In this document: in pieces, positions 54,086-62,284 of the stretch
How positions within the stretch are numbered: the stretch's first letter is position 1
Layout of the letters: the number at the start of each line of letters is the position of its first letter
Program-made: the position numbers and the translations under genes
Origin: Deltaproteobacteria bacterium
Lineage (GTDB): Bacteria; Bdellovibrionota_B; Oligoflexia; Oligoflexales; Bog-1112
DNA length: 64,000 bases
Direction: 5' to 3'
Assembly: GCA_016186945.1 (NCBI GenBank)
Contig: JACPKR010000025.1
Location: 1-64,000, forward strand
Notes under the pieces: model-generated
What the model was told of the DNA's origin: nothing
The model's database searches: none
What the model saw: only the letters and a program-made list of their open reading frames with translations

Positions 54086-56521
54086 CTAGCTTGCCAAGTC
54101 TGTAGGGGAAGGGCGCGAGACTCTCTCTTCGGGAGTTTGGACGAAGGCACTCTGTTTTACGGGAAAAAGCAACGAGAAAGCCTCCCAATAATTTTCGATA
54201 TAGTGGAGTTTTAGTTTCTTCTTTACGCTTGCGGGCAAGTCATCCACGATAAGTTTGTTGCGAAGGGGAAGGATTACATTTTTCATTCCTTCTCTTTGGG
54301 CTGCGAGAAGTTTCTCTTTCACTCCTCCGATGGGGAGGACCTTCCCGTGGATGGTGATCTCTCCTGTCATACAGGTTTTGGATGCAATCTTTTGACAGAG
54401 CAGGGCTGAAAGGATCGAGCTAGCGATGGCCACGCCAGCGCTTGGTCCATCTTTGGAGACGGCTCCTTGAGGGACGTGCACATGGATCTCGTGTGTTTTT
54501 AGCAGGGACCAGTCCACGCCTAAGACTTCTGCCCTGGATTTAACGAAGCTAAGTGCTGCTTGTGCGGATTCCTTCATCACGTCACCCAACTGGCCCGTAA
54601 GGACTAGACCTTCCTTTCCTGGCAGGAGGTTGGTTTCGATCGTAAGGATTTCCCCACCGAAGCGAGTATAGGCCATACCGAAGGAAATCCCTGCGGCGGT
54701 ATCTGCGTGAGGAAAGAAGTCCTCCCCAAAGATTCTTGCCCCCAGGTATTTCTGCACCTTTGCTGGGGTGACACGGAATACGTCCTCCTTCTTCTCACCT
54801 TCCGCAACATCACGTGCAATTTTTCTACAAATGGACGCGATTTGCTTTTCAAGATTACGGAGTCCACTTTCCCGAGTATAGCCACGAATCAAGCTTACAA
54901 CCGCGGACTTGCTAAGGTCGATCGTTTTGCCTGCAAGCCCTGTTTCTCTCGCTTGTTTAGGGATGAGAAAGCGGTCAGCGATTTCTGATTTTTCATCTTC
55001 CGAATATCCAGACAACTCAATGACCTCCAGCCGATCACGCAAAGCTGGGTGAATGGTGTCGAGCGTGTTTGCATTGGCAATGAACATCACCTTTGACAAA
55101 TCGAAGGGAATTCCCAGATAATGGTCGACGAATTGATGATTCTGTTCCGGGTCCAGAACTTCAAGAAGAGCAGATGCCGGGTCGCCTCGATAGTCCTGCC
55201 CGAGCTTGTCGATTTCATCCAACATGATGATGGGGTTGGCGCTCTTTGCGTTCTTAATGGCACACACGACACGGCCTGGGAAAGCCCCTACGTAGGTCTT
55301 ACGATGCCCACGAATGTCTGCTTCGTCTCGCACCCCTCCGACCGATATACGTTCAAATTTGCGTCCTATGGAGCGAGCGATAGATTTACCCAGACTCGTC
55401 TTACCCACTCCCGGCGGACCGACAAAGCACAGAATGGGGCTTTTGGCCTGAGGGTTAAGCTTCTTTACGGCAAGATACTCGATAATGCGATCCTTCACTT
55501 TATGCAGCCCATAGTGGTCGGCATCCAGGTCGCGGCTAACGTTTTTAAGGTCAAGGGTATCTTCTGTAAATTCTTGCCACGGCAGGTCAAGGATGGTCTC
55601 AACGTGGGTCCGCACAAGCGAAGCTTCACTGGTATCCTGGTGCATCTTTTCCAGGCGTCTCAATTGACGTGCAAGCTCGTCTTTTGCTGTTGGTGAAAGC
55701 TTGGCTTCGTTAACCCTTTTCCAAAGATCCTCCATCTCGTCCCGAGGGTCGGCATCACCCAACTCACTTTTAAGCGCCCTTATCTGTTCACGCAGGTAGT
55801 GTTCCCTCTGCAGCTTGCCAATTTCTTCTTTAGCCTGGTTTTGTATTTTTACCTGCATCTGGCAGACTTCTATTTCACGAGAGAGGAAGGTATGAACGCG
55901 TGCTAGACGCTCGATCGGATCAAAGACTGACAGAATTTTCTGTGCATCTTCGACCTTCAAACCTAGGTTCGCCGCAACCAGATCGGCGAGCCGGCCCGGT
56001 TCTCTCACATCTTCCAAAATCATGAGAATATCGGGGGAAAGGACCCGCCCCAGGCTTACAACCTTCTCCAGATTTTCTCGCACCGCGCGAACGGTAGCCT
56101 CGATCGAAGACGACTGATTGACGATCGTCGGTTCTCGGATGGTCCTGACTTCAATGTTGGGAAAGTCTTTCTGTTCGACTAGCCTAACTGCCACAGCTTT
56201 CTGCAGGCCCTGAACCAGTACCTTCATACGTCCGTCGGGAAGTTTTCTCGTTCGCATAATGGAGCAGATGGTTCCCATATCGTAGACATCGAAAGGGGGT
56301 TCGAGAGAGGATTCCAAACCTCTTCCCTCATGGCCTTCAACTTTGAAGGCAGAAAGAAAAATCTTCCTTGTTTTTGACAAACTGAATTCCACTGCCTTGA
56401 TACACAAGTCTTCGTTAATGAATACTGGCACAATCATGTGGGGGAAGACGACTATGTCCTTTAAAGGAAGAAGGGGTAGGGTCAAAACATCTTGTTCCCT
56501 TGGAAATGGATTTCCTTGCAT
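54086..56521 (-). CDS. lon: ATP-dependent protease La (Lon)
   Basis: This protein of about 811 residues has an N-terminal substrate-binding domain (LPLLPLKDIVVFPHMIVPVF), an AAA+ domain with Walker A GPPGVGKTS near 366 and Walker B IIMLDEIDKLG, and a C-terminal protease domain with the catalytic Ser in KDGPSAGVAIA near 694 and Lys in GGVKEKLLAA. It degrades misfolded and regulatory proteins in the cytoplasm. The ATG at 56521 has GGGGAG six bases upstream; an earlier GTG at 56545 is less likely. Confidence 0.97.
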   Translation of the reverse strand: MQGNPFPREQDVLTLPLLPLKDIVVFPHMIVPVFINEDLCIKAVEFSLSKTRKIFLSAFKVEGHEGRGLESSLEPPFDVYDMGTICSIMRTRKLPDGRMKVLVQGLQKAVAVRLVEQKDFPNIEVRTIREPTIVNQSSSIEATVRAVRENLEKVVSLGRVLSPDILMILEDVREPGRLADLVAANLGLKVEDAQKILSVFDPIERLARVHTFLSREIEVCQMQVKIQNQAKEEIGKLQREHYLREQIRALKSELGDADPRDEMEDLWKRVNEAKLSPTAKDELARQLRRLEKMHQDTSEASLVRTHVETILDLPWQEFTEDTLDLKNVSRDLDADHYGLHKVKDRIIEYLAVKKLNPQAKSPILCFVGPPGVGKTSLGKSIARSIGRKFERISVGGVRDEADIRGHRKTYVGAFPGRVVCAIKNAKSANPIIMLDEIDKLGQDYRGDPASALLEVLDPEQNHQFVDHYLGIPFDLSKVMFIANANTLDTIHPALRDRLEVIELSGYSEDEKSEIADRFLIPKQARETGLAGKTIDLSKSAVVSLIRGYTRESGLRNLEKQIASICRKIARDVAEGEKKEDVFRVTPAKVQKYLGARIFGEDFFPHADTAAGISFGMAYTRFGGEILTIETNLLPGKEGLVLTGQLGDVMKESAQAALSFVKSRAEVLGVDWSLLKTHEIHVHVPQGAVSKDGPSAGVAIASSILSALLCQKIASKTCMTGEITIHGKVLPIGGVKEKLLAAQREGMKNVILPLRNKLIVDDLPASVKKKLKLHYIENYWEAFSLLFPVKQSAFVQTPEERVSRPSPTDLAS

Positions 56522-56653
56522 CCAGCACTCCCCAGCTGACTTCACCTTGCTTTCAATTGTTCGGTTTCTTGGGGCAATGCTTTAGTATGAAGGGGTTAGG
56601 AAGGGTAAAATTTTGTTGGAATATGACTCCTTTTCGTAATGATCAAGGGGGCC

Positions 56654-57259
56654 TTACTCATCGATTTTCTTCGTCGGGGGGACCAGCACGCTGACGATGG
56701 CGGGCCGTATCAGTTTTTCATGGAGGAGGTAACCCTTGGCAAATTCAACTTGAACTAGCTCTTCCTGAACGCCCTCACTTTCCACACGCTTGATTGCTTG
56801 ATGCAGATGCGGGTCGAATTTTTCATTTTGCGCTTCTAACGGAGTCAGTCCGTTTTTCCGCAGAACCTCCGACAATTGCCTATGAACCAGACTGAGTCCT
56901 TCTCGAAGGCTTTCCTCTTCGTTGACATGATCTGTAGAAAAGGCTTTGTCAAAACTATCCAAGACGGGAAGGACGTCTTTAAAAAATTTCTCCAGGCTAA
57001 ACAGTCTGACCTGCTCCATGTCTTTCATATTGCGCCGCCGCATATTCTCGGTTTCCGCGAGGGCTCTGAGATAGAGGTCGTAGTTTTTCCTCGTCTCTTC
57101 ACGGCAGCTTTCCAACTCTTTTCTGATTTGCTCGACCGGGTCCTGAGGAGGCTCTTCTTTTTGCGGAGCTTCGTTATGCGGGGCTTCTTTTTTCCTGCCC
57201 ATTGCCTCCAAGTCGGCGGAGGATTGCTTGTGATCTTCGAGTGTGTTTTCCATATCCAT
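56654..57259 (-). CDS. grpE: GrpE nucleotide-exchange factor for DnaK
   Basis: This 201-residue protein has an acidic, low-complexity N-terminus (about 1-45), a long dimerising helix (about 45-120) and a C-terminal beta domain (VHRQLSEVLRKNGLTPLEAQNEKFDPHLHQAI; GYLLHEKLIRPAIVSV). GrpE drives ADP release from DnaK. dnaK and dnaJ are not adjacent, which is less usual. No CIRCE element is visible upstream. Confidence 0.95.
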   Translation of the reverse strand: MDMENTLEDHKQSSADLEAMGRKKEAPHNEAPQKEEPPQDPVEQIRKELESCREETRKNYDLYLRALAETENMRRRNMKDMEQVRLFSLEKFFKDVLPVLDSFDKAFSTDHVNEEESLREGLSLVHRQLSEVLRKNGLTPLEAQNEKFDPHLHQAIKRVESEGVQEELVQVEFAKGYLLHEKLIRPAIVSVLVPPTKKIDE

Positions 57260-57403
57260 CGTAAATCCGTAAGTTTAAGGTCTATGTCTTTGAATTCCCG
57301 TAATTTAACGCGATTCGAGAATCGAAGCAAGGCATCTCGTGGCCTGAAAGCAGTGTTTAGCCCACGTGGCGGGTTACGCATTACCTAAATCTTTCGATCG
57401 CGG

Positions 57404-57432
57404 TTGACACACGATCAGCACTCTTGTTAATT
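57404..57432 (+). promoter_or_regulatory. Candidate promoter of the Fis-type gene
   Basis: TTGACA at 57404-57409, then 17-18 bases, then TTAATT/TAATTA. The -35 is perfect; the -10 is moderate. Confidence 0.4.
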
Positions 57433-57479
57433 ACAGGTTCTTGGAGGATGATGAACAGTCAACTAATTAGGAAGCCATC

Positions 57480-57839
57480 GTGGAAAAAGAGTCAGCCGAA
57501 TGCTACCCCGCAGAGTTTGAGAAGCCAGCAGCAGAAAGTCGATCTTCATCCAGTAGACCTGAAAGACTATCTACGAGCGCGATTACTGACGATGAATTGC
57601 TGGTCAAGCTTGACGGTCATTCACTTGAGTCGATTGTCGAATTAAAAATCTCTCGTTTCCTGGATCAATTGGGTACTTATTATCCCGACAACTTATACAA
57701 TCTAATTATGCGCAAAATGGAAAAGCCGCTTCTTCACCAAATCCTTCGCCGCACAGGTGGTAATCAGGTGCATGCCTCTCGGATTTTGGGGATCAACCGC
57801 AATACCTTGAGAAAGAAAATTAAGCTGTATTCCCTCTGA
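57480..57839 (+). CDS. Fis-family helix-turn-helix DNA-binding protein
   Basis: This 119-residue protein has a low-complexity Ser/Glu-rich N-terminus and a C-terminal Fis-type domain (MEKPLLHQILRRTGGNQVHASRILGINRNTLRKKIKLYSL) whose recognition helix is INRNTLRKKIK. The same HTH closes NtrC-type activators, but no ATPase domain is present, so it resembles stand-alone Fis. The start is GTG with AGGA about eight bases upstream. It is divergent from grpE and followed by an R2 element. Confidence 0.8.
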   Translation: MEKESAECYPAEFEKPAAESRSSSSRPERLSTSAITDDELLVKLDGHSLESIVELKISRFLDQLGTYYPDNLYNLIMRKMEKPLLHQILRRTGGNQVHASRILGINRNTLRKKIKLYSL

Positions 57840-57846
57840 AGCACTT

Positions 57847-57908
57847 CTCCCAAGGAATTCTTGGAGGAACCAGCTACGCTGTTTCCTCCAAACCACCTCC
57901 TTGCCACA
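57847..57908 (+). repeat. R2 palindromic repeat
   Basis: CTCCCAAGGAATTC, TTGGAGGAACCAGCTACGC, TTTCCTCCAAACC, ACCTCCTTGCC; CGCCTCCTTGCCACAG repeats the right edge once more to 57931. It lies between the convergent Fis-type gene and dnaB. Confidence 0.85.
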
Positions 57909-57936
57909 AGCATGACCGCCTCCTTGCCACAGCGTT

Positions 57937-59286
57937 TCATTCTTCGATAAGGTTGTAAAACGACACAAAGTGGGGGTGCCAGGCAAGGTAGACTTTCCCA
58001 GTTTCGCCGTGTCGGTTTTTGGCCAGGAGAATCTCCGACTTTCCTGCGTCCTCGGATTCAGGGTTATAATAGTCATCTCGATAGATGAACATAATGAGGT
58101 CGGCATCTTGTTCCATAGCTCCTGATTCCCGCAGGTCACTCATCTTGGGTCGCTTATCGGGACGTGCGTCAGGGCTACGATTCAGCTGGGCGCAAGCGAT
58201 AACGGGGATGGCAATTTCCTTGGCAAGAGCTTTCAAGCTAGTCGAAATTTCGCTTATCTCTCGTTCCCTTCCTTGCCTCTGGGCTGTCTGGCTCGCCGTC
58301 ATAAGTTGCAGGTAGTCGATGATGATCAGATCGAGGCCATGCTCGCGTTTGAAGCGCCTGCTTCTAGCCCTAAGCTCACTGATGGAGAGGCCAGGGGTCT
58401 CGTCGATCACCAGGCGATCTCCCAAGTCGTTGAGGATGCGGGCGGCATACATGAGTCGATCCTTATCGTCTTCACTCATGTCCCCTTGGCGGAGTTTATT
58501 CGAATCGACCTTTCCCTCTGCTGACAGAAGTCTTTCGACCAGCTGTTCTTTTGACATTTCCAGGGTGAAGACACCGACCTTGCTGTCTGGCTTTGACTTC
58601 ACCGCACTCATGGCCCAGTTTAGGGCAAGAGCCGTCTTTCCCATCCCGGGTCTAGCCGCGAGGATGATTAAGTCACTTTTTTGCCATCCACCTGTAATTT
58701 TATCCAGCTCCGTGAATCCAGAGGCAACCCCGCTAAGAGTTCCAGCGGCCGCCATCCTTTTTTCAAGGGTTTCCAGAAGCGTCTCAAGGATTTTCTTCGC
58801 ACTGATGAGTCCTGCCTCATTCCGGTCCTGTTCGTTAAGGATGTGAAGAAACTCTTTTTCAACTTCCGACAAAACATCCTTGGCTTCTCCTTGAGCTGCC
58901 CGGGCTGTGGAACTTGTGTCTTCACAGATCTTAATGATTTTGCGAAGATAATACTTTTCCTTAACGATATTAGAATAGTACTCAATGTTCTCCGAGATTG
59001 GGGAATTTTCCACCAATTCGATCAAAAACGGCAGATTGATGGGAACCTGAAGTTTGACCAGAGTTTCCGAGACGGTGAAATAGTCGATCGGTTTTCCCTG
59101 AGCGTCGAGGCTTAGCATGGCCTCAAAAATTTGCCTGTGGTAATCGAGGAAGAAATGCTCACCCTTGAGGTAAGTTTTTTCAATGACTTGATGGAACGAT
59201 GCGGGACTACGCAGTATGGCACCCAACACAGCTTTTTCTGACTCGGCTGAGTGAGGGAAAGCATAGTTTTCCCGTTTTTCGGCCAT
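57937..59286 (-). CDS. dnaB: Replicative DNA helicase DnaB
   Basis: This 449-residue hexameric helicase has an N-terminal DnaG-interacting domain (PHSAESEKAVLGAILRSP) and a RecA-like C-terminal domain with Walker A AARPGMGKTAL near 215 and Walker B LIIIDYLQLM. It unwinds DNA at the replication fork. It is the last gene of a prs-rplY-pth-rpsF-rplI-dnaB run; the rplI-dnaB gap is 52 bases. Confidence 0.96.
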   Translation of the reverse strand: MAEKRENYAFPHSAESEKAVLGAILRSPASFHQVIEKTYLKGEHFFLDYHRQIFEAMLSLDAQGKPIDYFTVSETLVKLQVPINLPFLIELVENSPISENIEYYSNIVKEKYYLRKIIKICEDTSSTARAAQGEAKDVLSEVEKEFLHILNEQDRNEAGLISAKKILETLLETLEKRMAAAGTLSGVASGFTELDKITGGWQKSDLIILAARPGMGKTALALNWAMSAVKSKPDSKVGVFTLEMSKEQLVERLLSAEGKVDSNKLRQGDMSEDDKDRLMYAARILNDLGDRLVIDETPGLSISELRARSRRFKREHGLDLIIIDYLQLMTASQTAQRQGREREISEISTSLKALAKEIAIPVIACAQLNRSPDARPDKRPKMSDLRESGAMEQDADLIMFIYRDDYYNPESEDAGKSEILLAKNRHGETGKVYLAWHPHFVSFYNLIEE

Positions 59287-59338
59287 GAGGGGCTACCTTG
59301 GGGGGTTGACTAGGATGAAAGGGAGACGCCCCCCACTC

Positions 59339-59797
59339 TTACTTTTCAGTTTTTTCAGCGGCTTCGATTTTAACTTTAACACTAGCGGTAACTTCGGGAT
59401 GAAGTTTGACTTCCGCTGTGTAAGTTCCTAACTTTTTGATCTCTTCAGAAAAGTGAATGACTTTTTTGGAGACTTCGAAACCTTTTTGCGTAAGCATTTC
59501 TGCAATTTCCGCTGTCGTTACGGAACCAAAGATGCGTTCCTCTTCGCCAACTTGTTTGGAAACGACCAGCTTTATCTTCCCTATCTTTTGGGCGAGGGCT
59601 TTCATTTCCTTAAGAATTTTTTCTTTACGGATTTCGATCACTTTTTTGCGGTGTTCGAGTTCCTTACGATTGGCATCGTTTGCCACAATGGCAAAGGAAC
59701 GGGGAATGAGGTAGTTCCGGGCGTAACCGTCTTTCACATTCACGATGGATCCCATGCTCCCCAGGGACTCAACGTCTTTAGATAAAATAACTTTCAT
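59339..59797 (-). CDS. rplI: 50S ribosomal protein L9
   Basis: This 152-residue protein begins with the L9 N-terminal domain (MKVILSKDVESLGSMGSIVNVKDGYARNYLIPR), followed by the long connecting helix (about 40-75) and the C-terminal RNA-binding domain. It binds 23S rRNA. AAGGAG precedes the ATG. rpsR (S18), which normally lies between rpsF and rplI, is missing. Confidence 0.97.
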   Translation of the reverse strand: MKVILSKDVESLGSMGSIVNVKDGYARNYLIPRSFAIVANDANRKELEHRKKVIEIRKEKILKEMKALAQKIGKIKLVVSKQVGEEERIFGSVTTAEIAEMLTQKGFEVSKKVIHFSEEIKKLGTYTAEVKLHPEVTASVKVKIEAAEKTEK

Positions 59798-59826
59798 CGA
59801 AAGTCTCCTTTTCCTTTCCGAGGCAC

Positions 59827-60204
59827 TTAAACTGCTTCATTTTGTTCCGCAGCTGCAGCGGCTGCTTTAGCTTCCGCTCTTGCCAATTCCGCTTTTCGTT
59901 CGTTAACATCGACGTTTTCCCCGATGCGTACGTTAAGATAGCGTAGGACATTCTCGTCGATGCGCATGAGTCGTTCCGCTTCTTTCAGGTGTTCGGGACG
60001 GGCGCTAAGGTCGTAATGAATGTAGCGTCCTCTAAACTGCCCCTTGATGGGGAAGGCGAGTTTTTTAAATCCCCATTCTGCTTTCCTGACGATGGCTCCG
60101 CCATCCTGCAGAATGATTTCTTCATATTTCTCCAACGTTTTCTTGGAAGCGTCAGGAGACAATTGGGCATTCACGATGATGGTAACTTCATATTCCCTAA
60201 GCAC
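59827..60204 (-). CDS. rpsF: 30S ribosomal protein S6
   Basis: This 125-residue protein has a ferredoxin-like core (REYEVTIIVNAQLS...GGAIVRKAEWGFKKLAFPI...YIHYDLSA) and a C-terminal extension rich in Ala, Glu and Lys (about residues 100-125). It binds with S18 to the platform of the 30S subunit. The start is GTG with GGGAG upstream and overlaps the pth stop by 8 bases. Confidence 0.96.
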   Translation of the reverse strand: MLREYEVTIIVNAQLSPDASKKTLEKYEEIILQDGGAIVRKAEWGFKKLAFPIKGQFRGRYIHYDLSARPEHLKEAERLMRIDENVLRYLNVRIGENVDVNERKAELARAEAKAAAAAAEQNEAV

Positions 60205-60775
60205 AGGCTTCTCCCTTTGAATTCTTTGGTTTGTTTTTGATGAAAATATCTCTTAACCGAAGCATAACGTTATCAAACATTTCGCCTTTTAACGTTTCCA
60301 TTTGTTCTGCTGTAAAGGGGCTGAGCACCCAGTCATGGATTTCCCGCTCCTTATCTTTTTCAATCGTCGGTTTCCCGACCCCGATCTTTATTCGGTAAAA
60401 CTCACTTTGACCCAGCTCTTCTAGGAGGCTTCGCACCCCGTTATGCCCACCGTGTCCCCCGCCTAGCCTCGTCTTGACTTTGCCCTCGGGCATGTCAATG
60501 TCGTCATAGATAACAATCAGGTCTTCGGGAGCTATTTTGTAGTAGCGCACCCATTGACCGACCGATGATCCTGACAGGTTCATGAACGTTGTCGGTTCTA
60601 TCAATAACACACGTTCATCGAACATGCTTCCTTCCCCATAATGGGAGTCGAAGCGCTTTTGGTTGAGCGAGATGTTGTGCTTGTTGGCGAGAAGCTCCAG
60701 GATCACAAAGCCAGCGTTGTGCCTTGTTCGAGTGTATCGAGTTCCTGGGTTGCCTAATCCAACAATTATCTTCAC
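60197..60775 (-). CDS. pth: Peptidyl-tRNA hydrolase
   Basis: This 192-residue enzyme releases tRNA from stalled peptidyl-tRNA. Motifs: VGLGNPGTRYTRTRHNAGF with catalytic His19, PTTFMNLSG, IVIYDDIDMPEGKVKTRLGGGHGGHNG. It overlaps rplY by four bases upstream and rpsF downstream. Confidence 0.96.
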   Translation of the reverse strand: MKIIVGLGNPGTRYTRTRHNAGFVILELLANKHNISLNQKRFDSHYGEGSMFDERVLLIEPTTFMNLSGSSVGQWVRYYKIAPEDLIVIYDDIDMPEGKVKTRLGGGHGGHNGVRSLLEELGQSEFYRIKIGVGKPTIEKDKEREIHDWVLSPFTAEQMETLKGEMFDNVMLRLRDIFIKNKPKNSKGEACA

Positions 60776-61056
60776 GCGTACATCAAGTCAACGTGCAAGG
60801 GGCTACGTTTGACGTGATCGATCTGCAGCTCCTTGATGGTTACCAATTTCACGGTTCCCTCGATATCAAGGTTAAACCTCTTTCCATCCTTCCATGCAAC
60901 AGACAAAAATTTGGGGTCTAAGGCGATAGCCGTGGCCTTAGCTTCATTCATAAGATTTCCTGGCAATTCGCCTTGGGCACGCAAACGGTAGCATGGGTTT
61001 TTTCCTTGTTCCTCTGCCGTGCGTAACCGCCCCTTGATAGTTATGGGAGCACTCAT
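60772..61056 (-). CDS. rplY: 50S ribosomal protein L25, short form
   Basis: This protein of about 94 residues matches the 5S rRNA-binding domain of L25/TL5: ARTAEEQGKN-type region (GRLRTAEEQGKNPCYRLRAQGELPGNL) and LVTIKELQIDHVKRSPLHVDLMYA. There is no CTC domain. ATG at 61056 has GGAG six bases upstream; an earlier TTG at 61068 is less likely. The order rplY-pth after prs is common. Confidence 0.8.
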   Translation of the reverse strand: MSAPITIKGRLRTAEEQGKNPCYRLRAQGELPGNLMNEAKATAIALDPKFLSVAWKDGKRFNLDIEGTVKLVTIKELQIDHVKRSPLHVDLMYA

Positions 61057-61147
61057 TTTCTTCTCCAAAATACCTACTTAACAATTGCGGATAGGGTAGG
61101 GGTGAACTTATACCGGCAAGCGATTGGCCATGCAACAGACATTTCCT

Positions 61148-62083
61148 CTATAGAAACAACGAGCTGATGGAATCCTGGTTGTGTATACGGAGGATAGCTT
61201 CGCTCAAAAGGCCGGCAACCGTTATTTGTTTGATTTTATTACATTTCCTTGCCTCAAGGGAAAGGGGGATGGAGTCCGTTACGACAAGCTGCTGAAGTTT
61301 GGATCCCGCGATTCTCTGAACAGCTGTTCCGCTGAGTACTGGGTGCGTAATGGCGGCGTGGACTTCACTGGCTCCGTTTTCAATTAAGGCCTCGGTAGAC
61401 TTGATCAGCGATCCGCCAGTATCAACTATATCGTCAATGATGAGGCAGAACTTCCCCTTCACATCTCCGATGATATTCATCACTTCGCATTCATTGGGGG
61501 TGTCCCGCCGTTTGTCAATAATGGCCAGGCTGCAACGAAGCTGTTTCGCCATGGCTCGGGCACGTTCGACGCCCCCGGCATCGGGAGAAACGACGATGAC
61601 GTTGCCGTGGAGATTCTTGAAATATTCTGAAATGACCGGCTTTACGAATAAATGATCGACGGGAATATTGAAAAAACCCTGTATCGCTGAGTTGTGAAGT
61701 TCCAAGGTAAGGAGACGGGTAACTCCGGCCACTTCCATGATTTCCGCGACCAATTTGGCCGTTATGGGAGTACGGGATGCGCTTTTTCTCTCTTGCCTAG
61801 CATATCCGAAATAAGGGGCGACAAGTGTGATCGTCTTTGCTGAGGCCCTTCGGCAAGCATCGACAATGACCATCGCTTCCATCAGATGTTCGTTCACGGG
61901 GGCGCAGGTAGGCTGCACGATGAAAACGTCACGGCCGCGGATATTCACCTGCAACTCCACCCTTGTCTCGCCATCAGAAAAGCGTGAGACAGTGGCATCG
62001 CCGAGCGGAACTCCTAACTTTTGGCTGATTTTTTGCGCCAGTGCAGGGTTAGCATTGCCGCTGAAAAGAACAATTTCGGTCAT
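61148..62083 (-). CDS. prs: Ribose-phosphate pyrophosphokinase
   Basis: This protein of about 311 residues makes PRPP from ribose-5-P and ATP. Motifs: LFSGNANPALAQKI near the start, PYFGYARQERKS (ATP loop), LELHNSAIQGFFNIPVDHL, VVSPDAGGVERARAMAK, and the PRPP loop LIIDDIVDTGGSL. A GTG at 62092 would add three residues. tRNA-Gln lies immediately upstream (21 bases) and may share its transcript. Confidence 0.96.
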   Translation of the reverse strand: MTEIVLFSGNANPALAQKISQKLGVPLGDATVSRFSDGETRVELQVNIRGRDVFIVQPTCAPVNEHLMEAMVIVDACRRASAKTITLVAPYFGYARQERKSASRTPITAKLVAEIMEVAGVTRLLTLELHNSAIQGFFNIPVDHLFVKPVISEYFKNLHGNVIVVSPDAGGVERARAMAKQLRCSLAIIDKRRDTPNECEVMNIIGDVKGKFCLIIDDIVDTGGSLIKSTEALIENGASEVHAAITHPVLSGTAVQRIAGSKLQQLVVTDSIPLSLEARKCNKIKQITVAGLLSEAILRIHNQDSISSLFL

Positions 62084-62104
62084 TGATCTCACGTTAGGAT
62101 GAGG

Positions 62105-62180
62105 TGGCTGGGGCGGCAGGACTCGAACCTGCGTATACTAGAATCAAAATCTAGTGTCTTAGCCACTTGACGACGCCCCA
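62105..62180 (-). tRNA. tRNA-Gln (anticodon TTG)
   Basis: A 76-base cloverleaf on the minus strand: acceptor TGGGGCG/CGCCCCA, anticodon stem CTAGA/TCTAG with loop TTTTGAT (anticodon TTG), T arm GCAGG TTCGAGT CCTGC, discriminator G, and an encoded CCA. Confidence 0.95.
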
Positions 62181-62210
62181 ATTCGGATCGAAACTTCTAC
62201 GATCTGCTGA

Positions 62211-62239
62211 TGATTATTATGGAATCGACTCTCTGTCAA
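62211..62239 (-). promoter_or_regulatory. Candidate promoter of tRNA-Gln (and prs operon)
   Basis: On the minus strand TTGACA (62234-62239), 17 bases, then TAATCA. The transcript would begin about 25 bases before the tRNA. Confidence 0.45.
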
Positions 62240-62284
62240 GTTGCTTACTGACGTTGTTGAAAAGGCCAGGAATGGTATAGCATC

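Noticed and set aside
55121..55696. 191-residue plus-strand frame opposite lon
   Set aside because: It is a shadow of the highly conserved lon coding frame.
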